A stretch of 64,000 nt of DNA from Glaciozyma antarctica PI12 (lineage: Eukaryota; Basidiomycota; Microbotryomycetes; Kriegeriales; Camptobasidiaceae). Position numbers and translations under genes: made by a program. The stretch is taken from positions 420,005 through 484,004 of the forward strand of contig KZ627153.1 in the NCBI GenBank assembly GCA_002917775.1, written 5' to 3'. Below the pieces are notes generated by a model, which searched no databases, was not told the origin of the DNA, and was given only the letters and a program-made list of their open reading frames with translations. Of the stretch, positions 1-11,620 are shown one piece after another (position 1 is the stretch's first letter; each line of letters starts with the position of its first letter).

Positions 1-2022
1 AAGGAGGAGGGGAGCTTACCCAGGCGTCGGGTCGGTCGTTGAAGAGTGGGTAAACGTCAAGGGGTGATATATAAGGGTAGTCCTGTAGGAGCCTGCGACT
101 GACTATCAGCGAAGGAGTACGTTAGGGAGTGCGTTAGGGGGGAACGTACTCTAGCAGCGCTGCATCGACGCCTTCTAGCACCTCCCTCCCGCTCCCTTCC
201 CTGCATCCCTAATCCCTCCAACCTCATCAGCAACCACTTTCAATCGACGCGGAAGAAGAAAACGCACCCCCGCCCAACTCTTCCCCGTCGAAGTCCTCGC
301 CACAATCCTCGCATCCGGCGCCCACTGCGTCAAAAGCCGCAACATCCCCCTCATCTTCCCGACATAGACTTCCTTCTCCTTTGACTCGGCAGTAAGAGCC
401 AGAGCGACGCCGAAAACGATATGAGTCGGTACGGAGGGTAGGGAAGCGAGGTAGGGTTCTAAGAGGAGCGTGTCGCCTCGCGGGTTGTAGTGGAAACGAA
501 GGGAGGTGCGAAGGCCGTCCGGGCGGAGGTAGGAGGTCGCTTTGTTGCTGTTTTTTGGGGGGTCAGCGAGGTTCGAGCGGGCTTAGGGAGGGGAGAGGGG
601 GATGGACCTGGTGAGGTAGGGTCCATCGGTTGAGTCTACGAGAGGAATGCGTGAGATTTCGTGAAAGGGAGGGGAGGGGGAAGGGAACGTACAGCGGCAC
701 TGATCGTCTGTAACCTCTTCAACGTCTGGCGATAGATCGGGGAAGTACTGCTGGCAGAAAAAGGTCTCGAAGGATCTCGTCTCCGAGGACGAGGATGGAA
801 GCGGGTTTGACGTAGTTGACCCATTCGCGGAATGAGCGGTGCGGAGGCTTGCAGGCGTAGGGAACGTAGATGTACGCGAGGTCGGCGTAGTCGGTCAAGC
901 CGTGCGAAGGGCGAAGGGCGAGCTGTTTGAACCGGCGTGAGTGAAAGCGAGAAGGAGGAGAGAAGGAGACGCACGTGGGATTGAAGCCATTTGTAGTGGC
1001 GGGATTTGGGAGTGAGATGGAAGGGGTTGATGTGCGCTTTTGAGATCCAGCGACCTGCTGGCATCGCGCCCGAGCATGCTTCGACGCCTTCTTGCGGAGC
1101 TGCGGGCGAGAACGTGAGTTGCTAGCAGGGCTGGCGACGCGAAGGAATCACCTGAACCCTCAACGGTCAGCTTCATCGGCGTGTCCGTCACCGCAAGCTT
1201 TTGGACTGAGGAAGAAATCGATTGAGCGTGTCTTCGCAGGTGTAGCGAGCCGCTCGGAATGGGACTCACAAGGCACTGCCTCTCCCTCCATCCACTCCTT
1301 GCACTTCTCGTGCTCGGCAAACGCAAACATCTCGTACTGTCCCGGATCCCTCAGCTCGAACGAAACGCGAACATGACGCTCGTCCATCCTCTCCGACGAT
1401 CTCGAATACAACGGCGAAACGAGCGTCGGTCCCGAGAGGAAGACGCGGTACGCTGGTGCACAGAGCGCAACGTCGGCATGCCCGCAATGGAAGGTGATCG
1501 TTGCGAGCTCGCCGACTCGAATGATGGGCTCGAACGCGTCCACCGTGACGTTCTCATCTGCGTCTCGCGCATCAGCTTCACCTCTCTCCCACAATGCTCT
1601 TCCGGGGACTCACCGAACTGCAGCGTCGTCCTCGGATCCAGCGGATTCACCCCTACCGCTTGCACATCGCTCTCCCCGATGCTCTCCCTCAACAACGGCA
1701 CCCATCCACCTCTCACAAACTTCCTCCCCGCCCCCACAACGCTCAGCATTACCGTCCCTCCCACCAAAGTCGCGCCAAGGACCCCAACCCAGCTCCACCG
1801 ATTCCGTCTTCCCGGGCGCGCCGTTCCTCGGTGCGCGAAGGTTGGAGAGGTGGGAGAGGAGAGGGGGAGGAGAGGCTCGGAGGAGGCCTCTTTTTCGGAG
1901 AGGAGAGGGGACGCGAGGCCGTAGGCGGACTTGCGGTGCGGTCGGGTCGGGGTCGTGAAGGGAGAGCCGGGTGAGACGAAAAGCGCCGCCGCCGGAGAGT
2001 GAGGTCGACTTTGAGGTTTCAT
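1..2022 (-). CDS. Membrane-anchored PC-esterase/SGNH-like protein, 3' end cut by window edge
   Basis: Read from an ATG at 2022 (MKPQSRPHS). A Ser/Pro-rich cytosolic tail is followed by one membrane segment (WVGVLGATLVGG), which suggests a type II membrane protein. Exons at about 1614, 1557-1270, 1205-1152, 1099-975, 922-693 and 547 onward join with GT/AG introns. The lumenal part holds a beta-rich region, then GDEILRD, which fits the GDS-type block I of SGNH esterases. Further on, two short exons end in a stretch containing DVYPLFNDRPDAW, which resembles the C-terminal Asp-His block of the PC-esterase/Cas1p family. That family O-acetylates or esterifies glycans in the Golgi; the substrate here is unknown. 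After GDEILRDLF the frame must shift by one base near 758-763 to keep the conserved reading. The junction near 547 is also uncertain. Family assignment is by motif only. Confidence 0.5.
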
Positions 2023-2538
2023 CTCGGGGGGCGATCTCGGAGAGGAAGGGAGGTGTTGATTCAGAGCGAAGGAAACTCGGTCAAGTCTTTCCCTCTTCCA
2101 AGACAGGAAGGAGAAGAGGAAGACGCGTCGATGCGTCACTGCGATGAATTTGAGGACGCGTCTCTCGACGATCTTCGCGTGTCGTATCCCAACCGCAGAC
2201 GCCGATGAGATCGAACAAGGAGCAGACCTGAACAGACACGGAAAATGAGCTGAACACGCGACACGACGAGACAGCTCAAACGGAGGCAGCCAGCGATCAG
2301 TCGCTGAGTCGCTGACCTTTCAACTCCGCGGAGCCTGCTTCTTCGCCGTTCCTCCTCTTGCTGCTCCTCCTGCTCAGACGCCATTTCGCCAGCTTGGAAG
2401 CTTCCCTGCTCTCACCTGCTCGCCGCGAGAGAAACGGGAAACGACGTCTCCGCGAAGAAAAGGGGGTCATCCTTCGGCGACGTCTCTTCGTCTCTTCGCA
2501 GCTTGGCTCCTCCTACCCAGCTCCTCTCCAAGCCCTCC
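2023..2538. promoter_or_regulatory. Divergent intergenic region
   Basis: About 515 bases lie between two divergent start codons, 2022 on the minus strand and 2539 on the plus strand. It should hold both promoters. I see no clear TATA box, repeat or further gene. CT-rich stretches just upstream of 2539 are consistent with a fungal 5' leader. Confidence 0.4.
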
Positions 2539-3246
2539 ATGCCCACCTCCTCAGACCCATCCTCCCTCGAAGCCCGTCTCGCGCGCCTTCGTCCCAAGCC
2601 CCCGTCGTCCCCACCGTGCGTCCCCCTCCTCCCCCGCAAGGACTCCCACTAACGTCCCCACAGCCTCACCCTCCTCTCCTCCCTCTCCCCTCCCACTTCC
2701 CCTCCCACTTCCATCCCCATCTCCACCAAGAACCCTCCCGCGGACATCGAAGCCTACCTCTCCTCCTTCGCCTCCTCATCCCCGGCCTCCTCCCCAACTA
2801 CCGACCGCCGACTTAACGCCGCTCTATCCTCTTACGAAGCTCTAGTACCCGCTTTCACGCCTATCGAAGTATCTTTCCATGCGCCTGCAGGAGCGGAGAG
2901 GACGGAGGAGGAGGACGAGGAGCTGATGGCGCGGATGAGGGATGAACTGAGTGTGGAGAGGGAGGTGGAGAGAAGGGAGGAAGGGGGGATGAGTGAGTTG
3001 GAGAGGAGGTTTGAGGCGCTCAAGGGCTTTGCGGTGGTCAGCAGCGGGGTCGTGGCGAGGAAAGGGGAGGAGGAGGTGGGGATGGGAGCGCCGCCGAGAG
3101 CGGTGGGGCTGGAGGAGTTTGAAAGGGCGGAGAGTGAGAGTGATGAGGAGTCGGTGGAAAGTGAGGAGGAAAATTCGGAGGAGAGCAAGGACTCGGAGGA
3201 GAGCAAGGACTCGGAGGACGAGGACTGGGAGGATGATCGCGATTAG
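2539..3246 (+). CDS. Uncharacterised acidic protein
   Basis: Two exons, 2539-2615 and 2664-3246, joined by a 48-base intron with a GTGCGT donor, a CTAAC branch site and a CAG acceptor. The predicted protein is about 219 residues. It starts MPTSSDPSSLEARLARL, has a Ser/Pro-rich middle, then a charged helical part (EVERREEGGMSELERRFEAL). It ends in a strongly acidic tail rich in Glu, Asp and Ser (EESKDSEESKDSED). I do not recognise a domain. The acidic tail suggests a nuclear or chaperone-like binding surface, but this is only inference. The first half of the coding strand is pyrimidine-rich and the second half purine-rich. Confidence 0.6.
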
Positions 3247-3687
3247 GTGGGAGGGGGAGTGTGGAGGAGCACGCGGGTGCGGGTTGGGCAGTCAGTTCGT
3301 GTGTGCATGTTGTACAGCAGGTGGTATAGGCTTTGATTCCAGGATACTGGAGAAAGGAAAGGTGGAGCGAGGAGCGAGGAGCGAGCAAGGAGCGACTCCG
3401 CCTGCTGCTTCTTTTGTGTCAGAGCGCGCCTGCCTGCTCCGTTTCTTGCACGCGTTTCGATGGCTCATGTTCTCTGGAGCTCAAGAGCAGGTTGACCACG
3501 CGAAGGAACGCCACGGAACAAGCGGCAATCGAGGTCGAAACAGCTCCCTCGCGAGGTCTTCGCAACGTTCAACCTTCGCCGTCCCTCGTTCTCCGGCCCC
3601 ACAGCCCGCGTCGCTTAGAAAACAGTCATTATACCATCATAACATCGTCCCACCGCTGCACAAAGTGTCCATCCTCCTCCCTCCTTT
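3247..3687. other. Convergent intergenic region
   Basis: The space between the stop codon of the acidic-protein gene (+) and the stop codon of the secreted-protein gene (-). It presumably holds both 3' UTRs. I see no further gene, repeat or RNA. Confidence 0.4.
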
Positions 3688-4458
3688 CTAAAGCACCGCC
3701 AACGCGCCCGCCAATCCTCCCACCACGACCGCTCCCGCCATGACTCCATACTGGTTCACCCAGACCCAGTTCCCCGAGCTCGCGCCCGACATGAGTCCAG
3801 GAGCGGTGAGCGTCGTCGTGATGTCTGTGATCGTCAGCTCGGCGTGGAAGACGCGGAGGAAGGGACGAACAGGCTGCGGCGCCGAGGATGGAACCTGAGG
3901 AAGTCCAGGTTGGGATAGGAGTGTTGGGAGTAGTAGCGAACCAAGTGGCGATGTTACCGTTATCAGCGGTGTAGGTCGCTAGAGAGGGGATCAGCGATGC
4001 CTCCTTCGACTCCCGTAAGGGGGACTCACTAGGCGCGACGGGGCATCCGGCGGTCGTACAACGCGACAAGGGGGTTCCGCCGTTCACTGCGATAGGCTGG
4101 TTCGTAGCTGCCAACGGTCCTCCTGCAGTCGTTGTAGGCACGGCTGCCGTGGTCGGCTCTACAACTGGGGCGGCGAGTTCGATCGTGGAGAGGATGAGAG
4201 TGTTGGTGGGGACGCCTCGGGGCGTTCGTCGCTATGGTGGCTAAGACGGTGTTGCCGCTGATGGGGAGGGGAAGGGGGAGAGAGGGGGAAGAGAGGGGAG
4301 AGGGAGGAAGGGGGAAGGGGGAGGAGAGGAAGGGGTCAGTGGTGCCAGAGGAAGGAAGGATGGGAACGGACGTACTCTCCGTCTAGAGCGGTGATGAGTT
4401 GGGCGGAGGAGAGGGAGAGGAGGGAGAGGGAGAGAGCGGCGGCGAGGAAGGAGCGCAT
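3688..4458 (-). CDS. Secreted Thr-rich protein with C-terminal anchor signal
   Basis: The ATG at 4458 opens a textbook signal peptide (MRSFLAAALSLSLLSLSSAQ). After an intron with a GTACGT donor, the chain reads GNTVLATIAT, then a Thr/Pro-rich part (VVEPTTAAVPTTT) with one CTTAGC segment. A second intron follows, then TYTADNGNIATWF. A third intron (GTTCGT...GCTGACGATCACAG) leads to a final exon ending in a hydrophobic tail (VMAGAVVVGGLAGALAVL) with a stop at 3688-3690. This layout fits a GPI-anchored cell-wall mannoprotein. No enzymatic domain is seen. One base too many in the run near 4219-4222 separates IATN from GVPTNTL; I read this as an indel rather than an intron. Confidence 0.6.
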
Positions 4459-5199
4459 CGGAGAAGGAGGATGGCGTGGGTGGTGCGAGGAGGGATTGGG
4501 CGGGGTTTGACGAGGTGGGGGTTCGCAAGGCGAGGGGTGAAGAAATCCTCGAGCTGACCGAGCGGAACCTGAGGCGGCTGGGGAGAGGGTTGCTGTGGGA
4601 GCGAGTGGGAGGAGGCGAACAGACGCCAAGAGGCTCTGAGCAACAGCCTCAGCCCTGCTCAGCGCCAGCGAAAACTGAACGAGTGGAGTGTCCTGAGTTC
4701 AAGAATGAAGAGGTTCTATGAAGTGGATAGAGATCGATGTGAACGATTCAGGAGCAGAGCGACCTCCCCAGCAGGACGAAAAAAAACAAGGAGAGAAGAG
4801 GTCAACATCTCGCTCTCGCTCTCTCGCGCACGCTTCGCAACCCACCTCGCACTGACCAAGTTCACAAACGTGCAATCCCATTTTCGTCCGTATACCCTTG
4901 TTTACAACCCGACTCTACCGTCAAACGCACGAGGGATTGGCAGCGAACTGAGAAGACGACGAGCAGATACAGGCAGAGTTGAGTGGATTCCTGATTCGCC
5001 CAACGTCTTAGAAAGCAGCGTCGTGCAGAGCAAGTTCATATCTGTCTTGAGCGTGAGCACCTTATAAAGATCGCGGCCGAACTCGAGCAGGGGCCGCACC
5101 TCGCAAGCAGAACACTGCTGTTCCCCATCCCATCCCACCCTCCACACTCTCCAGCAAGCAGCACCGTACCCGCACCGCTTTGTACGCTCAAACAGCCTT
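4459..5199. other. Intergenic region upstream of the secreted-protein gene
   Basis: About 740 bases lie between the start of the secreted-protein gene and the end of SPC2, both on the minus strand. It contains the promoter of the former and the 3' UTR of the latter. A 120-codon plus-strand reading frame at 4705-5067 has no recognisable content and I do not count it as a gene. Confidence 0.35.
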
Positions 5200-6232
5200 C
5201 TATTCCCCTACAACCCTGACCAGCAGCGTCTCCAACTCCTTCTCCAATCCCTCCCTCCACAGCGTTCCCTCCCCATCAAAGAACTCGCCAAAGCACTTCT
5301 CCATCTTCCGTTCGCTCTGATGAATGAGACTCTTGCCGCCGTTGCTCGAGTGCACGTACGACACGGTCAACGTGTAGGAGGGGTAGGGGACGCTGGAGGT
5401 TTTGGCGGGCGCGGGGGAGAGGAAGGCGAGGAAAGGGAAGAGGGGGGTAGAGCTGGGAGAGGGGGTCGCGGTGGAAGAGACGGTGAGGAGCTCGGTGGAT
5501 ATCTGCGAGGGGAGGGTTAGCAGTGGAGCTGGAGGAGGGGAGGAGGGACGGACCCGTGCGGCGAAGGTACGGCGTTTGCCAGTAAAGATGATGGACTGCT
5601 CCACGTAAGCCACGTACAATGCCAACGCTCCACTCAAAATCGCGTATCTGCATGCGTGGGGGAGGGAGGGAAGGCAGTCAGCACGCTGACCCTGCGTAGC
5701 GCCGCGCTCGCGCCTCCTCCACCACCGCGCAAAGCTGGAGACGCACAATGCCACGCCCACTGTCACCCAAGCTTTGCTCTCCTCAAACGGCACGGTATAG
5801 CCGTAGTACGCCGTTCCAAACGCGATGAGGCTTGCTGACCAGCCGAGGACGAGGCGCACGTCTTCGTGAACGTGAGAGCGCGTGAAGGCGGTTGGTCGGC
5901 CGAAGAACTGAGCAGAGCAGTGAGTTAGCTGCGTGAACTACTGCAGTGGAGCGAACGGCGTACCTCGCGGACAACATCGTCGCAGGCGTTCTTGAGCTCC
6001 GAGATGTTGGCGTTGTTCACCTTGACGGGAGCGGAGGCGGAGGTGTCGGAGGGTGCCGATGAGGAATTTTGAGCGGCCAAGGAATTGGGGGAGGAAGGGG
6101 AAGAGGCTGGGATGGCGGCGGAGTTGGCTGTGGAGCACCAAGGTCAGCAAGCAGGCAACGACGTGGAGGACGTGTGGAGCACGCACGTTGAGCTGGAGAG
6201 TCAAGGCTCTTCTTGGACGACTTCTTTGCCAT
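5200..6232 (-). CDS. SPC2: Signal peptidase complex subunit 2 (SPC25/Spc2)
   Basis: Five exons: 6232-6187, 6127-5964, 5907-5747, 5647-5554 and 5502-5200. The protein starts MAKKSSKKSLDSPAQ and continues with an Ala/Ser-rich part. It then shows the Spc2 core: the VNNANISELKNACDD motif, then two close membrane hairpin segments (LVLGWSASLIAFGTAYYG and YAILSGALALYVAYV). A cytosolic domain follows with GKRRTFAAR and PSYTLTVSYVHSS. Spc2 is a non-catalytic ER membrane subunit that helps signal peptidase engage the Sec61 channel. Length (about 250 residues) and two-helix topology match the family. Splice sites have GTGCGT, GTACGC and GTCCGT donors. Confidence 0.9.
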
Positions 6233-6399
6233 CAGGAGCGGTAAGGCTTGTAGAGGAGCGGACTTGGTGAGGTTACGAAAGGGGAGGACGGAGAGAGCAG
6301 CGACGGCTGAAAGAAGAGCTCTCGAGGAATTCAGGAACTGGACACTTGTTCTCCCACCACGCGCCTTCTCAAAGCGACTCTCAGCTAGGCCAGCACGGT

Positions 6400-8678
6400 A
6401 TGGTGCTGGACCTCGCAGCTCAGCTTGAGCAGCTCCACGAGGTGCACGAGGCGACTAGGAACACCAACTTCGACGAACGCCTTGTCGTCTCCATTCTCCT
6501 CTGCGTCGCTGCTGGCGAACGCAACCTCGTCCTCCGGATCGGCGCGGAGGGAGAGCTGCTGGAGAAGAAGGAGAAAAGGGAGTGGGTCAAGCGTGTGGGG
6601 GAAGAGGTAGCTTGGGTGAGTCTCCGCAGCCCTGCGTCGATGAACGGGACAGGGGCCGGGGGAAGGTGCTGACCCTTGTCCCTCCCTACGACCGCCAGAT
6701 TTGCTCTACAATCTTTGCCCTCTCGACCCATCGCGTTTCCTGCACCTCCGAAGCCTCGCCGACGACCTTCCTCCGCTCCCTCTTTGTCCCTCCGTCGCCC
6801 ACTCCGTCCACGAACGCTCCCGCCGCAGAGTCAACTAGGCGGGAGACGAGGAACACGGCAACGAAGAAGCAGGACAGGGCACCACGTCGATCTTCAAGCG
6901 TCCCTCTCACCGCCGTCCCGCCTCCAGCTGAACTCCCCCGCCAGCGACCATCCCTCATCGTGCGTCCTAACCTCCTCCTCCCTTTTGCAAGCTTAAATTT
7001 GCCTCTCTAGCTCGCCCACCCCAGTCCTACTCGCAGGCTGCAGAGCTTCAATGACTCGATCCTCGGCCAGAGCTCCTACTTCTCCTCCGAGCCAGCCTCG
7101 CTCCTTCCAGAGCAGGAAGGCTCTTCAGCCGGCGAGGACCTCTTCCCCGTCCGCCCCATCTCCCCTCGACCGCCTTCGCCCGATCGCAGGAGGTCAGGAG
7201 TGCGTCGACAAACGCTCAATGCTGTCATCGCCAATCGACGGAACGAAGGAGGGTCGGCGTCAAGTGGCGTGCCTCGAGCGTTGCCCGTCGCGAGCGCAAA
7301 AACTTGGGGAGAACTAAACGCACACGCCCTAGGACCTCCGTCACACGTCCCTGCACGCGCTGCGGTGTCGATTCAGCGGATCTCGCCCCCGCGGAGCGCT
7401 TCCCTCGCCTCTCCTCTTCAACCCTTCAACCGCCCGCCCAGCACATCCGCTCAATCCGCCCTCGCCTCTACCAAGCTTCGATCTTCGTCCCCAGCGAAAT
7501 CCCTCCGTTCCCCAGCGCACGCCCCTCTTCGCTCCGAAACCCTCCCTACCTCCCTCTCCCCCGATTTCCCTCCTCCTCCGTTCACCCCTCTCTACTCTTC
7601 ACCAACCTACGCCCGCCGACTTTCCGCCGAAACCCACCGCAAGCCCACTCCTGGCGTCGCGAAGCTCCTTCCGCAAGTCCTCATCCTCGAGCGACTCGAG
7701 CGGAGTCGGCCAAGCGTACAACAGGCTCTGGTGGATGTGCTCCGGGAGATGCGGATTGCTTTGAGCTCGGCAGCAACGAGGAGGACTCGCGTTGGGGACG
7801 ACGGAGCGTCGATGAGGACGAGGAGGACGGAATTGATCGACGAGGGGAACGGTTGGGAAGGGACGTTCAACCTTCCGAAGGGATTTATCGTCGTTGCGAT
7901 CGTATGCGAGAAGGAGGAAGGCGAGGGGGATGGAGCCTGGGGTGGTCTTTCGCGGTACCTCGTGCGTCTTTCTCGTTCGCTCCCTGATCTCAATAACCTT
8001 CGATCCTGCAGTTCGACTTCTTCAGCCTCTCCCACTCCCTCCCCTCGCGCGCCTTTTTCTACCCCGCCCCGAAATTCTCAGCTCCATCAACCCACCCCCT
8101 CTCCCCCTCCCCCACTTCCCTCCTCTCCCCCCTCCCACTACCCCCCTCTCGCCTCTCCTCCCATTTCTCCCCCGCTCTCGAATCCTACACCTCCGACCTT
8201 CTTTCCACCCTCCGGCATCACTCCCCTCCTCGAAGGTCGTATGCTCACCGCGCGCGCCCGCGCCGAGCTCACCACCTTCGTTCACGCCTGGGTCGAGAAA
8301 TCGCGAGGATTGGAGAGCGGACCGATCGTGCCGCAGGACGTCGTTAGTATCGTCATGGGGGTGGTGGGGCATCGGCTGAAGATGCGTGAGGCGGCGGATG
8401 AGAAGAGTATGTTTTGGGGGAGCGAGTTGGGGGCGTTGCAGAGAAGGGAGGAGTCGAGGGAGTCGTGGTTGAGGGAGTCGTGTCGTCGTTTGCGAAGAAG
8501 GTTTAGTGTCGTGCGTGAGTGCTTGAATTCGCGAATCGCAGTGCTGGAGAAAGCCTTCAACCTGCTCTCATCTGCTCGACGATCGCACAGCTGCTCCATC
8601 GCGCACGACAGCTCTTCTCGCCACGGCCTCGGAATCCTCTTTCTCGGCGCCACAGTCCTTCTGCAAACACTACCCTAG
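6400..8678 (+). CDS. Fungal magnesium-chelatase-like (ChlI-type) protein
   Basis: ATG at 6400 (MVLDLAAQLEQLHEV), 167 bases from the divergent SPC2 start. Exon 1 carries the helical N-terminus (DERLVVSILLCVAAGERN). After the intron starting at a GTGAGT, exon 2 reads ICSTIFALSTHRVSCTSEASP. A long Ser/Pro-rich linker follows. Next is a block with LLPQVLILERLERSRPSVQQALVDVL and NLPKGFIVVAIV, which resembles the Walker-B/sensor part of fungal proteins annotated as magnesium chelatase ChlI-like. The C-terminal lid has SPALESYTSDLLSTLRHH and LLEGRMLTARARAEL. I see no intact P-loop, so ATP hydrolysis is doubtful. An intron at about 7960-8012 puts the lid out of frame with what follows near 8218, so one base is probably extra there. 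The last exon and stop are uncertain. Confidence 0.6.
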
Positions 8679-8950
8679 CTCGACAGCCTCCCAACAACGG
8701 CAGCAGCACCTCCGCTTTCTCGTCGTCGCAGCCCTCGGAGCCGTGATGCGCTCTGGCGTAGCGTGGCGCAGGCGCCTCCTCAGCCTCCACTCTGCCGAGC
8801 AGTTTATCGCAGAAGAGCGGTTCCTGCTCTCAGAACCCAGGCCACGGTACAGGAGCGACGAATGGCACAAAAAGAGAGTGAACCCCATGTTGCATGCAGC
8901 ATAACGACTCGACTATCCACCCCCGGTCCACACATCGTCCAAAGGCGCAA

Positions 8951-9812
<862 letters not shown>

Positions 9813-9841
9813 TTTGAGTTAGTTGTCGGAGGGGGAGAGAG

Positions 9842-9903
9842 CTGGGGTTGACAGCAGAGTCAGTGGTTCGTTCCGTGCGTGCAGAAGGAGGGAGGGCACT
9901 CAC
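9842..9903 (-). promoter_or_regulatory. RPS13 5'-UTR intron
   Basis: On the minus strand a GTGAGT donor (9903) and an AACCCCAG acceptor (9842-9844) flank a 62-base intron with a CTGACTCTG branch region. It lies wholly in the leader, 30 bases upstream of the start codon. Leader introns are common in fungal ribosomal protein genes. Confidence 0.7.
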
Positions 9904-10210
9904 AACCTGCAGAGAAGAAACGGGCGAAGAGAAGAAGCAGACTCAAGTCAGCGGTCGGACTCGACTGGGGCGCGAGTTTTGACGGAGGATTGCACTCGGG
10001 CAATACAAGCGTAGGCTAGCGAAACTAGATCTACCTTGGTCTGAGAGGTTTGGCGGCGACGGGAGAGGGCGGGACGAAGGAAGAGAAGGAGCGAAGCGCG
10101 TGAGGGACGCAAACTTGGGCTCGAACTGGCGAAATTCGACCTCCGGCCCAGAAATCTTCTCCAAGTCCTTCTCTCCTTCGTTCGTTCGTCTCTTCTCACC
10201 AACCGCCCAC
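9904..10210. promoter_or_regulatory. Shared divergent promoter of RPS13 and RPS6
   Basis: The stretch between the leader exons of the two divergent ribosomal genes. Its outer parts are leader sequence: pyrimidine-rich tracts on each sense strand (CTTCTTCTCTTC for RPS13; TTCTCTCCTTCGTTCG for RPS6). That leaves only about 200 bases of core promoter for both genes. No TATA box is evident, which is usual for ribosomal protein genes. Confidence 0.55.
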
Positions 10211-10510
10211 GTAAGTTGAATCGCTGCTAGCTGAACGCCGAGGACGCCCCCACTGGATCGACCGCGAAGGACGGCGCTTGGAACGGGACGACGGGAGGGG
10301 AGGGACAACAGGCCGGCGTGCACGGGAGGGCAAAGTCGGAACGTGGAGGCCTGCCGGGGGTGGAGGAGGAGGGGAGCACCGCACGGCTGGAAGGAGTATT
10401 ATTGGGGAAGAGAGGGAGAAGCTATCAACGTTGGGAGGAAGGGGGGAGGGCGCAGGAAACGATCTTGAGGGAGGACACGCCAGCTGACCCACACGACTTC
10501 TCCCCTGCAG
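10211..10510 (+). promoter_or_regulatory. RPS6 5'-UTR intron
   Basis: A GTAAGT donor at 10211 and a CCCCTGCAG acceptor ending at 10510 enclose 300 bases with a GCTGAC branch site 27 bases before the acceptor. The ATG follows one base after the acceptor. It is several times longer than the other introns here. I saw no convincing C/D-box snoRNA in it. Confidence 0.7.
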
Positions 10511-10511
10511 C

Positions 10512-11620
10512 ATGAAGTTGTGCCTCGCCAACCCCGCTACGGGACAACAGAAGACCATCGAGATCGATGATGAGCGCCGCACGTACGTCGACTCGCTAGG
10601 CTCGTAGGGAGGAGGAGGTGCTGACCCTTTTCTCGACGCTCACGCAGCCGTATCTTCTACGAGAAGCGCATGGCCCAGGAGGTTGCTGCCGATGCTCTCG
10701 GAGACGAGTTCAAGGGATACGTCTTCCGCATCACCGGTGGTAACGACGTGCGTTGAGTTCCCCTGCGCCTCCCTATGAACCGCCAGCTGACGCTCCACCC
10801 CCCGAGAACAGAAGCAGGGTTTCCCCCTCAAGCAGGGAGTCCTCGTCCCCCACCGTGTCAAGCTCCTTCTTAGCAAGGGACACTCGTGCTTCCGCCCCCG
10901 CAAGACCGGAGAGCGCAAGAGGAAGTCCGTCCGTGGATGCATCGTCGGTGCCGACGTTCGCGCCCTCGCTCTCGTTGTCGTCAAGCAGGGAGAGAACGAC
11001 ATCCCCGGCTTGACCGACCAGGTCCTCCCCAAGAGGCTCGGACCCAAGGTGCGTTCTCAAAGCGCGATGGATCGGAGGAGCGGTAGCTAATCGTGTCGTC
11101 GTTTTTTTTGTTCTCCCCTACAGCGTGCTACCAAGATCCGTCGCTTCTTTAACCTCACCAAGACCGACGACGTCAGGAAGTTCGTTATCCGCCGCGAGGT
11201 CGTCTCCAAGACCGAGGGAGCGAAGCCCTACACCAAGGCGTGCGTTTAAGTTTCCCCCTCAACCGCTACCTGCGTCTGACTCTCCTCCTCACCTGCAGTC
11301 CCAAGATCCAGCGCCTTGTGACCCCTGAACGTCTGCAACGCCGCCGACACCTCCGCTCGCTCAAGCGCAGGAAGACTGAGCAGCAGAAGGTCCAGGTTGC
11401 CGAGTACAAGTGCGTCCTCGTTACTAGTGCGTCGTCCTCGTCGTTCGCGCACTAACCCCCGCTCTCTCTCTCAGGACCGTCCTCGCGAAGCGCGTCGCTG
11501 AGAAGAAGGTCAAGGTCCAGGTCGCCAAGGACAAGAAGAAGTGCGTCCTTCGTGTTCTCCCCTCTCGCGTCGCGCCAGTGCTAACGAACGTATCGCAGGG
11601 CTGCCCGCAAGTCGACGTAA
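10512..11620 (+). CDS. RPS6: 40S ribosomal protein S6 (eS6)
   Basis: Seven coding exons: 10512-10582, 10648-10747, 10812-11048, 11124-11239, 11299-11409, 11475-11540 and 11599-11620. The protein begins [20 protein letters not shown] and contains the S6e signature stretch [22 protein letters not shown], then [19 protein letters not shown]. The C-terminus ends KKKAARKST, so only a short Arg/Ser phosphorylation tail is present, as in other fungi. eS6 is in the 40S foot and is a target of TORC1-linked kinases. Codons are strongly C-ending throughout. It is divergent from RPS13. Confidence 0.97.

Noticed and set aside
4705-5067. 120-codon plus-strand reading frame
   Set aside because: No recognisable motif and no splice pattern; it crosses an intergenic region between two minus-strand genes. 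GC-rich DNA gives many such frames.
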